The translations under genes were made by a program, and so were the position numbers. From Paludibacteraceae bacterium (lineage in GTDB: Bacteria; Bacteroidota; Bacteroidia; Bacteroidales; Paludibacteraceae), in assembly GCA_904502115.1 (NCBI GenBank), contig CAJGDW010000012.1:1-23092 (forward strand): a stretch of 23,092 nt of DNA, given 5' to 3'. The notes under the pieces were generated by a model that was given only the letters and a program-made list of their open reading frames with translations, was not told the origin of the DNA and made no database searches. Shown here one piece after another: positions 9,801 to 16,518 of this stretch; within the stretch, counting starts at the first letter, position 1, and the number at the start of each line of letters is the position of its first letter.

Positions 9801-10011
9801 GCACATACCACCATATCTGATCTTCGTCTGTATTGTATTGAGGGTGCGCCAAAAAATCTCGGTACTCAGGCTCTATGTATTCTTCTACTATAGAATAAAC
9901 GCTATCAAACCTTTTGTACATTGGATCACGACCAATTCCTTCAAACTCTGTAAAATCAGTTACTTCTGTATAACAGAGTTTTTTCATGCCGTATAAATTG
10001 TAACTAGACAT
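6841..10011 (-). CDS. Membrane-anchored subtilisin-like serine protease with InlB-type repeats and DUF2135-like domain
   Basis: A 1056-residue multidomain protease. Order: a unique N-terminal domain (1-155, no signal peptide, containing YCYDNKVVLIAWGMRP); three InlB-type (Listeria-Bacteroides) repeats at about 190-232, 244-305 and 311-374, each with a 'GY.F.GW' core; one membrane helix (389-410); a Pro/Asp-rich linker (420-495); a propeptide-like segment (about 497-575); an S8 peptidase domain (590-885); a DUF2135/YfaP-like beta domain (about 900-1015, LSWNNYNDIDLICKDPNGE); and a charged coiled-coil tail. The catalytic set is complete: Asp617 (AIVDNG), His652 (DHGTHVAGT), oxyanion Asn765 (AAGNDD) and Ser831 (NGTSMAAP), so it should be active. 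With no export signal, the simplest topology is repeats in the cytoplasm and protease in the periplasm, which is odd because such repeats are normally extracellular. Its ATG overlaps the end of the SrfC-like gene by 8 nt, indicating translational coupling. It is probably the effector of the system. Confidence 0.9.
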   Translation of the reverse strand: MSSYNLYGMKKLCYTEVTDFTEFEGIGRDPMYKRFDSVYSIVEEYIEPEYRDFLAHPQYNTDEDQIWWYVREWVEIPRLYNKLSEAEKENYTRIKDNTIAVYKKVLKKMPLEDKHILTAALRFIDDDFIYCYDNKVVLIAWGMRPVSSKHIIKGFVVHEGDQNSHKLYFKAGEHGNLADKLLFVITRPEGSILSYIDLPKVVANDGYVFGGWEPNPVGVKVNKSMTFRALYEELPVEKVELVNVNFVADEGGCLEGETNLTIAKGASLDPTQIPGVTPKSGYVFDGWDTSIGSPIHSDIVVRAKFRREAVRCRFIAGDNGLIEGNDNITLPCGTMLLNSDIPTPKAKKGYKFVGWDHSPINYVLSSDTTFTAQYEKESPWYAFINKGCLMKLLWLLLALLLLFLLFWLLKDASCSCSRDDASKSTETENEVEEPAAGDSISSDPYHPDNPRGIYNPDDPYTIPPTDSTYQEVLPPNQGVLPPIDDDDIQPDNPYIVSNRLNILLENTDKHVGELARKFKQCYPSDEYQVIYHDDVVKRIQVTVPPQKREELKEEIPAKLAPEFEVFVFDESLFELTYIPNDPIMSDPDKAWYLDAINAPEAWDVSLGSEEVVVAIVDNGFNITHPELSSKVYKPYNVWKHNNDVSPSQRSDHGTHVAGTAIAIGNNAIGISGIAPKCKFMPIKVATDNDFMTITSVLDGILYAIYQGADVVNVSLGYTIHSLLNQPERVQKDFINSRLKAEERLWREVFRIATAKNVTIVVAAGNDDVLAGIDPLQRPDEVVVVAALDKNQNRFNKADFSNYGDYATISAPGVSIYSTVGSSGYEIMNGTSMAAPVVTGSIALMKSINPSITTKQVKCALVNTAMPVNDKVPGLIQLDKVLAVVKRGDFNNCNVEPSTGDVQLMLSWNNYNDIDLICKDPNGELISYKNKKVRSGGMLEIDMNVSYPDSNTPIENIYWPTNSAPHGTYDVYVKYFRKHATPIVTPYTVKVKHQDIEDTYSGELSRVGEEVKICSFTIGDTNTDNRRDHSRDDSLRREKERLEEALRQIEEELGRLN

Positions 10012-12829
10012 TTTTGCTATTATAAAGTAGTTCTGTAGAATCTATCATTGATTTTATTTCGGCATTCGCCACAGGGTCTACATGAGTTAAATCACTCGCA
10101 TACACCAGTCCTATGGTTAATGCATTTTCCCATCGTTGATAACTATCCCAAAATGGTAATTTTCTTAATATTGTTAAATCGATTCTAGCATTATTAATGG
10201 AAACCCCAGACTTATCTAATGCGGTTAACACCTCAACAACAGGTTTCGTTTTTACTTCGGTGCATGCAAAATCATTCGAAGTGTCTATTTCTATGTGACA
10301 AATGGCTGCCTTTTTTGCTATATTGGAGATGTCTTCACCTGTCATATATTCCCTTCCCACCGAACTAACAAAATTATTAAGGGTCAACGATGCATAATCT
10401 GCAATAGCATTAGAAACAGTAACCGCATCAAATAAATTATAATAATAAGCTATTTTCTCTGCCATTATTTTGCGAACGCCCAACTTATTTAGGAGCGTTA
10501 TAATCATAAAGGAAATTTCCTCTGAATGCGGCAAAACTTCGGACATTTTCTTAACCTGCTCGCTAATATGGCTGTTCCAATACTCTATGATACGCTTAAC
10601 GATGACATCAGGCACCGTTGCTAGCAACTCGCTATCGTCCGAAATTATATCTTCTATAGTAATTCCCATCTCTAAAAAGAAGGCACTTAGCTCTTTCTCG
10701 TCTTTGTTATAGCGGTTGGTTAATTTAGCAATATTTATTGAACGCTCGTCATTAACATTGATGTCACAAAGAGCACGAATCATGTGTATAGACGACACCA
10801 TTTTAGGTTCTTCTTTGTGACGAATAATGATATCAAACGCAATGTTACGTATATTGGCGGGTGACACCATTAAACTATCTATAATTTTACCAAATCGTTC
10901 AGGTTTCTCTCCAAATGCAAATTCGGTTCTTAGTTTAATATCCCCTACTACACTGCGCAACTTAACGTTATTCTCTTCTTTACTATCAGATTCATAGTAC
11001 ACGTTCAATCCACGCTTTATTTCATCGCGAATTTCATGCAAAATCTTTCCGTATTTCTCTTTTCTAGCACCATGTAGTACTTCTGAAATAGCATTTAAAT
11101 CGTGTATAATGGATTTTGAACCATCATTATTAATGGTTGCCACATTATTCCAAGCCACCTCTGCATTTTCAAAATGTTTTTGGACAAATGAGTTGGCAAG
11201 AAAACTTTCTTTTAAATCGTCAAAATAACCAGGATAGTCTGCATGCTCATGTACAGCCACCTCATCTGTATTCAATTTCTCATTATATCCATCAAATACC
11301 ATATTTTCACACGACCAATAAAAATCTCGAAGCAAATAGACATTGCGGAAATAACGCGAGGTTAAGAAACCACCAGGTTTTACCCAATCTTCAAACCATT
11401 TACCATGGTTAATTAGATTAGGAATGGTTATGTTAAACCTAGCCCAGTGCGCATCTAATTTATCTTTCGTTTCTGGAAGATCAAGTTTGGTTTTTCTTAA
11501 ATCCAAGTTGAATTTTGTACAAACCATGAACAACGGCGATATTCCTTGCGTTGCATTCAACATAACAGCCCTAGTTTCTGGCGTTCTGCCTATATTCTCT
11601 TCTATCCAATGGTGTATAGAAGAACTTAATGTAGCTTCTGCTTTTTGGTCGTTATGATGGCAAAACAATACAGAGCTAATTTTCCATGCGCGAGAATACT
11701 TATTGAATAGGTATGACACTTTACCTCTTCTAAGTATAATTGGCAAATTTTTACCAATCTCTTGTTCTTCAATTTCTTCTCTAGACCTAGCTCCTGGAAA
11801 ATCTAACAAGTCTAATTTTTCCAAAAACTTACGATTCTTTTTAATTTCTTCTGGTAAAACAAACGTTAGTTCGGCAATCAACGCACATAAATAAGCTTTG
11901 CTAAACTTATCTGCTATTATATTCCCGTCACTATCGTACACATCCACATCAAGTATTTCATCGTTTGAAATCGTGTTCTTTCCACAAACAGAATCGAGCC
12001 AATCAATTCTTAGCAAGGTTCCTTTATTTCGAATCACAGCCTCAAAAGGCACATAAACTTCTGTAGTATAATTCAGTTTCTTGTATTCGGAAATTAGCAA
12101 ACTGAACAACTTACTAAATTCTGGGTTTTCATTCCATAACAGACTAAATACTTTTACCCAGTCTTCATCAGCTATGCAACCAATAATAGGCGATATGGTC
12201 CTGCAAAAATTAGACTTATTGATGTTAACCGCTTTATGCCCTATAATATCATTAATGTATTCACATATATCTTTGATATCATCCTCCGAAATAATATTCT
12301 GAACCTGTTTTTGGGATTCCCACAAGCTAGACAAACTAGAAAGTTTCTTTTCTATCTCATCTTTCAACAAAACACTCGTAGAAGATATCTTAACATCATT
12401 ATAATAAGCATCAACTAATAACAAAATAATATCAACAACAGACAAGTTGGTTACCTTTATGTAATCAACCATCTTAGCGTTATTTTTATTAATGGTAAAA
12501 CGAGTAATTACACCTGTTGATTCTATTTTGGTATTATTTCCACCGCTTGGATTGATTTCATCGATAAAACTATATTTGCGACCCTTGTTTTCAATAACAA
12601 AAGGAACAGAAGATGTTGACAACAAACTACTTATCAGGTATGATTTACCAACCTGACTTTCTCCGTAGGCAGCAATTGAGCACTTTTCTGAAAATGTTCC
12701 CTCAACCTTTCTTAGTTGTCTACGATAATCTTTAAACTTTTCGAATGTAAAGGCATCTTTGTTGTATTTTTGGCCCCATTCTATAGACTGATTGATAATG
12801 TCTATATTCTTTTTTATATCATTTACCAT
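10004..12829 (-). CDS. SrfC-like (Virul_Fac) P-loop GTPase
   Basis: A 941-residue protein resembling SrfC, the putative virulence-factor family found next to SrfB. A textbook P-loop GESQVGKS lies at 56-63 after a hydrophobic strand (CSIAAY). A switch-I-like STGVITRF is at 104-111, a G3-like DFPGA at 343-347 after LDLL, and a G4-like TKFN at 438-441. The long gap between P-loop and G3, filled with helices, fits a dynamin-like or otherwise expanded GTPase. The C-terminal 450 residues are mostly helical and probably an oligomerisation or effector region. No membrane helix is seen. The start ATG is 21 nt below the SrfB-like stop; the stop TAG lies inside the first codons of the subtilisin gene (ATGTCTAG overlap). 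In enterobacteria SrfB and SrfC are encoded together, so the pair supports both calls. The biochemical role of SrfC is not established. Confidence 0.85.
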   Translation of the reverse strand: MVNDIKKNIDIINQSIEWGQKYNKDAFTFEKFKDYRRQLRKVEGTFSEKCSIAAYGESQVGKSYLISSLLSTSSVPFVIENKGRKYSFIDEINPSGGNNTKIESTGVITRFTINKNNAKMVDYIKVTNLSVVDIILLLVDAYYNDVKISSTSVLLKDEIEKKLSSLSSLWESQKQVQNIISEDDIKDICEYINDIIGHKAVNINKSNFCRTISPIIGCIADEDWVKVFSLLWNENPEFSKLFSLLISEYKKLNYTTEVYVPFEAVIRNKGTLLRIDWLDSVCGKNTISNDEILDVDVYDSDGNIIADKFSKAYLCALIAELTFVLPEEIKKNRKFLEKLDLLDFPGARSREEIEEQEIGKNLPIILRRGKVSYLFNKYSRAWKISSVLFCHHNDQKAEATLSSSIHHWIEENIGRTPETRAVMLNATQGISPLFMVCTKFNLDLRKTKLDLPETKDKLDAHWARFNITIPNLINHGKWFEDWVKPGGFLTSRYFRNVYLLRDFYWSCENMVFDGYNEKLNTDEVAVHEHADYPGYFDDLKESFLANSFVQKHFENAEVAWNNVATINNDGSKSIIHDLNAISEVLHGARKEKYGKILHEIRDEIKRGLNVYYESDSKEENNVKLRSVVGDIKLRTEFAFGEKPERFGKIIDSLMVSPANIRNIAFDIIIRHKEEPKMVSSIHMIRALCDINVNDERSINIAKLTNRYNKDEKELSAFFLEMGITIEDIISDDSELLATVPDVIVKRIIEYWNSHISEQVKKMSEVLPHSEEISFMIITLLNKLGVRKIMAEKIAYYYNLFDAVTVSNAIADYASLTLNNFVSSVGREYMTGEDISNIAKKAAICHIEIDTSNDFACTEVKTKPVVEVLTALDKSGVSINNARIDLTILRKLPFWDSYQRWENALTIGLVYASDLTHVDPVANAEIKSMIDSTELLYNSKNV

Positions 12830-12849
12830 ATACTAAGTCCTTTTAAATT

Positions 12850-15800
12850 TTAAAAATCAAATGCTCCAGAATCCAACCAATATTGCTCCTCTACACCTAA
12901 ACTTTGGATATTAATTTCTATCATACTATCCGAAAGCACCATTCCGTTTCTGTCTAATATAGAACTAATAGACAGACCCTCTTTATCCAAAGGATCACGA
13001 TCGATGGTAATCCTAAATGGCATTCTTCTTTTGAAATCCTCCATCTCTTGTGACGCCATTGAATGTATCGCAGCATCGGATAGATTCATGCCTTTATTTA
13101 GAGCCTTGTCCTTGATTTTGTTAACCAACCTTGTATAATTAAAATCTATCGAATACAACGTTCTAGAAGGATAACTTAGCAAATCTAATTGCTTAATTTT
13201 CAAAGTATCTGGTATTTTGGTCACCACATATTCTCCTTGTATCTTATTAGGAGAAATCAAATAATCGTCATCTCCAGCAGACTCGATATAATTGATGGTT
13301 GATTTTAGGTTCTCTTTCAACATATCTAGGTTAATAGAAAACTTCTCTAAATTTGAATATTCAGAAGCATAATGACCTATTACACCACCCATTGCCACTA
13401 TGGTTTTGGGATTTGTAATATAACCTGTATTTTGGCAGAATGGATACCAATCTCCTATATAGTAATTGTTTAAGGATATGAGTCGATTGGGTGACACTGG
13501 ATAATATTTAAGGAATATATCTCGTATAGCAGACAAGGACGAAGGTCTACCCGATAGTATAATCACATCGCATGCATACGCATAGAATATAGCAGCAATT
13601 TTTTGCAAAAGAGGGTTGAATTCCTTGAATACAATATCGTAGATAAATTCTTTATTATATTCCCACGAAAGAGTGGTTATATCAATACCCATTCTCAGTT
13701 TAAAGTCGTCTATCACTTGTTGATTGGGCTGTGTCGTTTTAAATACATCTTCGTATTTTACAACACAATCGCCACTATTACTTGACATTAACTCTAAGAA
13801 GTAGTTCATCAAAGGAACTGAATATTGAATATTAAAATCTCTTCTAGCAAGTCTTTCCGCGAGTGTTTGACCGTTGTAATCGGGACCAAAGAAGTTTTTG
13901 ATTCTTTGTCTGTATTGCGTTGCATCCAGGTAACTTAATTCTTTCCTAAATGCGCTGTATTTTTCATCCAATAGCATGACATTTTTTACAAGAGACTTTA
14001 ACATATCGTCGCCTGCAAAATAAAAGCTATCATAAAATTTTGGATTAGGAGTAATAACTGTAATATCGTCTATAGCATAAGAATACTCACTAATCATTAA
14101 GTCGGATGTACCGGCACCAATATCCAACGAAGCTACCGTCAATGTAGGTTTTAACTCACCTTCTTGTTTCTTTCCATAAAGATGAAAGAATTCACTGCAT
14201 TTCCCTTTGTATTTATGTCCAATCTCGCCATAGATATACACCAATTGAGCACAAGTAGCTTCGTCGTAATACCACGATGCTTCGCTATCCATCCTTGAGT
14301 TAACAGATGGAATAATCTCTATACTTGGCACATCTTTGTTGTACATAAATTTTTCGTACAAGATTACAGCATTTTTTGCGCATTTTACCAACGCCTCTCT
14401 CTCTATCTTAGACATTGCCGTTGGACATGTAACAATGATACGTTGTATTTTACGTGGAGTAGTAATATAACCAACGTCCTTTCTATAGGATTCACTATTT
14501 ACCTGAACACTGGCTTGCACCAACATTTCTAAGAAAGAAAAGGTCATTAAACTTCTTCTAGAATAATGAGAGGTTCTGCCACCTTTTTTCCCTGTTATAT
14601 CTACCGTACCATCGCTCTTTAAATACGCACTAATACCGTTAATATTTAAGATATGACTGGTATCTTCACCTGGCAATACTAGAAACTCCCATTCCTGTTT
14701 ACTGGGTCTACCATCCCATAAATAACGTTTAGGACTTGAATAAGTAGATAGGGTTTCATCCTTTAACAAGGTGTTACATGCCTTATGAATCAATTGACAT
14801 GCTTCGTTCCCTAAACGAACAAAACTGGGGTATACAAATTGTTTCGTATCCTCTATTCCAAATTTTCCAAAATCAACACGCCTAAATGCTAACCTCATAT
14901 CAAAAGGTTCTGCATATGAACGAATGCTCGATTCTTCTTTACCTTCCAACAACAGATTGGTGTAATCTATTAAATTTAAAGGTTTAACATGATTAAAATT
15001 TGAGTTGTCTTCTATTAGCAATGCTGTAGTTCTAGAATTACCTATATCTACAACCATATCCACATTTCTGCTTATTACATTAGAATCCTTACACAACTTA
15101 ACAGAAGGAAATAATTTATTTTTAGCCAAATAGTTCATTAAATAGATATAGGATGCCACATAAGACATTCTACGAACATGATTTCCTCTTATTTGAGTCA
15201 CATCGCTTAGCGTTGGATACACTAATTTGAAAATATACTTTTCAATGTAACTCCATTTTTCTTGCGGCGAGCAAAAATCCATCAAAAAGAATTCATTATC
15301 GCATAAAGAAAATTCCATTTCCGTACAATATTCATCTGGGAAAACAGGATATTCATTGTATTTATCCGATTCGTATCCTGCTCTAGTATCAAAGGCAAGT
15401 ATTACATCATAGTGTTTTCCTGTACTATCCTCGCCTCTTGGCACAAACATAACACGAGACCAGTTCATCGGGCCAAAAAGGAATCGTCTTTCTGTTCTTT
15501 TAAAGAAATACGGAATAGGCAACCATTTATTTTCAAAGAAACTAAGTGTGTTATGTCTATCCGCAAAGGTTAATTTATAAATTCCTCCGGCCATATCATC
15601 ATCCGAACACACAGGTTCTATTCCATCGTTTCTTAATTCAATGGGATCATATTCAATGGTAGGATCGTTCAAATACCCTCTATCGTACAACTGATATTTA
15701 TCATAAAATAAGACATTCTCTTCTGTAGATAATTCATGAAGAAGACCCAGTTTCCACTGACCTTTACTAGTATCATACCACTCATTAAACCACATCTTAA

Positions 15801-15873
15801 ATTGTTCTTGACTTTTAATTGTCAATCTAAAAGTAGATGTTTGAATACCAGTATTCGCGATTAAAGTAATCAT
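12850..15873 (-). CDS. SrfB-like protein, actin/Hsp70-fold ATPase
   Basis: A 1007-residue protein of the SrfB virulence-factor type. The opening MITLIANTGIQ fits the start seen in the family, so I chose ATG 15873-15871; a TTG four codons upstream is open but needs no use. The first 265 residues are an N-terminal region special to this family. Then come the three nucleotide-binding signatures of the actin/Hsp70 superfamily: phosphate-1 VDIGNSRT (275-282), phosphate-2 DIGAGTSD (584-591), and the adenosine motif SGRPSS (774-779, after VIIL), followed by a second glycine turn (AMGGVIG). All are intact, so ATP binding is likely. The C-terminal part lacks the canonical Hsp70 substrate domain. It is the first gene of the operon, with a structured RNA and T-run about 60 nt upstream and no convincing promoter between. 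It probably acts as an ATP-driven scaffold or chaperone for the SrfC-like GTPase; this is inference. Confidence 0.88.
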   Translation of the reverse strand: MITLIANTGIQTSTFRLTIKSQEQFKMWFNEWYDTSKGQWKLGLLHELSTEENVLFYDKYQLYDRGYLNDPTIEYDPIELRNDGIEPVCSDDDMAGGIYKLTFADRHNTLSFFENKWLPIPYFFKRTERRFLFGPMNWSRVMFVPRGEDSTGKHYDVILAFDTRAGYESDKYNEYPVFPDEYCTEMEFSLCDNEFFLMDFCSPQEKWSYIEKYIFKLVYPTLSDVTQIRGNHVRRMSYVASYIYLMNYLAKNKLFPSVKLCKDSNVISRNVDMVVDIGNSRTTALLIEDNSNFNHVKPLNLIDYTNLLLEGKEESSIRSYAEPFDMRLAFRRVDFGKFGIEDTKQFVYPSFVRLGNEACQLIHKACNTLLKDETLSTYSSPKRYLWDGRPSKQEWEFLVLPGEDTSHILNINGISAYLKSDGTVDITGKKGGRTSHYSRRSLMTFSFLEMLVQASVQVNSESYRKDVGYITTPRKIQRIIVTCPTAMSKIEREALVKCAKNAVILYEKFMYNKDVPSIEIIPSVNSRMDSEASWYYDEATCAQLVYIYGEIGHKYKGKCSEFFHLYGKKQEGELKPTLTVASLDIGAGTSDLMISEYSYAIDDITVITPNPKFYDSFYFAGDDMLKSLVKNVMLLDEKYSAFRKELSYLDATQYRQRIKNFFGPDYNGQTLAERLARRDFNIQYSVPLMNYFLELMSSNSGDCVVKYEDVFKTTQPNQQVIDDFKLRMGIDITTLSWEYNKEFIYDIVFKEFNPLLQKIAAIFYAYACDVIILSGRPSSLSAIRDIFLKYYPVSPNRLISLNNYYIGDWYPFCQNTGYITNPKTIVAMGGVIGHYASEYSNLEKFSINLDMLKENLKSTINYIESAGDDDYLISPNKIQGEYVVTKIPDTLKIKQLDLLSYPSRTLYSIDFNYTRLVNKIKDKALNKGMNLSDAAIHSMASQEMEDFKRRMPFRITIDRDPLDKEGLSISSILDRNGMVLSDSMIEINIQSLGVEEQYWLDSGAFDF

Positions 15874-15931
15874 TTTATCGTCCAATTTATTTTATTTATC
15901 TGTTTTGGTCTAATTAGCTAAGAGCTTATAC
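15874..15931 (-). other. Short leader of the srf-like operon, no clear promoter
   Basis: The 58 nt between the T-run of the candidate RNA and the SrfB-like ATG are AT-rich. The best promoter match uses TTTG at the end of the T-run, but the following TAGACCAA is a poor -7 box. No Shine-Dalgarno is present; an A-rich leader (GATAAA just before ATG) fits initiation in Bacteroidota. Transcription may therefore enter by read-through of the RNA upstream. Confidence 0.3.
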
Positions 15932-16160
15932 AAAAAAAAGCGGGACTCCATTGCTGCAGTTCCACTTCTGAGGCTCTCGCATTGCCTGTCAGTCAGAAAC
16001 ATGCAACACGAAGCCCACGCCGTATGTAAGAGGCGTAGTAAGAACATACTACACCCATATATACATACCCGTAGGACATCTCTGTTGCTTTGTAAGCGAC
16101 TGACATGATATGAATTTGCGAGATTCCAGAAGTCAACTACAAAGCGCCATAAAGACGCCT
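15932..16160 (-). ncRNA. Candidate structured RNA, long nested rod with terminal U-run (6S-like architecture)
   Basis: Read on the minus strand, this stretch folds into one unbranched rod of nested helices. Pairings (plus coordinates): 16135-16140 with 15956-15961; 16127-16133 with 15964-15970; 16118-16123 with 15975-15980; 16098-16105 with 15987-15994; 16083-16088 with 16003-16008; 16070-16075 with 16014-16019; 16062-16068 with 16022-16028; and an apical hairpin 16047-16056 with 16031-16040. An outer helix near the ends (CTTTAT with ATGGAG) closes the rod, followed by eight U (15939-15932), so the RNA probably ends here. Eight helices nesting in order is unlikely by chance. The size and rod shape resemble 6S RNA (including the 6S-Flavo and Bacteroidales-1 families), but I could not match conserved bases. 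It could instead be a repeated, MITE-like element, or a leader controlling the srf-like operon. No long reading frame is seen. Confidence 0.55.
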
Positions 16161-16216
16161 AAAATAAAAAAACAAGCCCACCCTAATTATACTCCTATAA
16201 ATACGGCGTAGGCTCA

Positions 16217-16242
16217 TTGCAAATGTAAGCATTCGTTTGCAA
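16217..16242. repeat. Inverted repeat TTGCAAA...TTTGCAA
   Basis: Perfect 7-bp arms (16217-16223 and 16236-16242) around a 12-nt centre, just upstream of the structured RNA in its reading direction. It could be an operator for the RNA/srf transcription unit, or the edge of an element; there is no further support. Confidence 0.35.
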
Positions 16243-16318
16243 TTTACCAACATATTTAAACAGTTTTTTAGAATTAAGCATATTCAATAAACTAAATCAC
16301 ATGTGTACTTTTCAATCC

Positions 16319-16339
16319 GGACGCACGGCTCGTGCGTCC
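16319..16339. repeat. Palindrome with 9-bp arms, part of a degenerate interspersed repeat
   Basis: Arms GGACGCACG and CGTGCGTCC around GCT. The right arm with its context (CGTGCGTCCC) recurs at 22727-22736, and the following CCCTTCGAC...TCGACAGGCTCA (16373-16401) recurs in altered form at 22671-22703. Neither copy is in a gene. This looks like a degenerate intergenic repeat family of the genome. There is no T-run after the hairpin, so it is not a clear terminator. Confidence 0.6.
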
Positions 16340-16420
16340 CCACGATTATTTTTCGTTTTCTTGACTTGTTCTGCCCTTCGACAATACTTCGACAGGCTCA
16401 GCAACCAGCTCAGGGACCGT

Positions 16421-16451
16421 TTTGCAATTCTACCATTTTTTCGTACCTTTG
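16421..16451 (+). promoter_or_regulatory. Bacteroidota-type promoter of the LPD3-like gene
   Basis: TTTG (16421-16424), exactly 19 nt, then TACCTTTG (16444-16451) matches the phylum consensus TTTG/TAnnTTTG completely. Transcription should begin near 16458, leaving a leader of about 60 nt before ATG 16519. The promoter begins at the end of the interspersed repeat, whose GGGACCG end runs into the -33 box. Confidence 0.75.
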
Positions 16452-16518
16452 AACCACTTTACTAATTACTCGCGACTTGCGACGAGTGACAGTTTTTTCA
16501 TCTTAATTTTTAATCGTT

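Noticed and set aside
1..15873. A type VI secretion or contractile injection system
   Set aside because: No sheath, tube, baseplate, VgrG or ClpV genes are present; SrfB/SrfC and the protease do not belong to these.
15874..15885. TTG start for the SrfB-like gene, four codons upstream
   Set aside because: The ATG at 15873 gives the expected family start MITLIANTGI and needs no rare start codon.
15985..16110. Short peptide frame starting MSVAYKATE within the RNA (minus strand)
   Set aside because: Only 37 codons, overlaps the paired regions, and shows no conserved pattern; likely chance.
15932..16160. Retron msr-msd
   Set aside because: No reverse transcriptase gene nearby and no typical a1/a2 flanks.
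15932..16260. RNase P RNA, tmRNA or SRP RNA in the gap
   Set aside because: No GAGGAAAGTCC-type core, no tRNA-like T arm or ACCA end, and no SRP tetraloop helix; the fold is a simple rod.
16319..16339. Terminator for either neighbour
   Set aside because: Good hairpin but no T-run on either side, and a repeat copy exists elsewhere.
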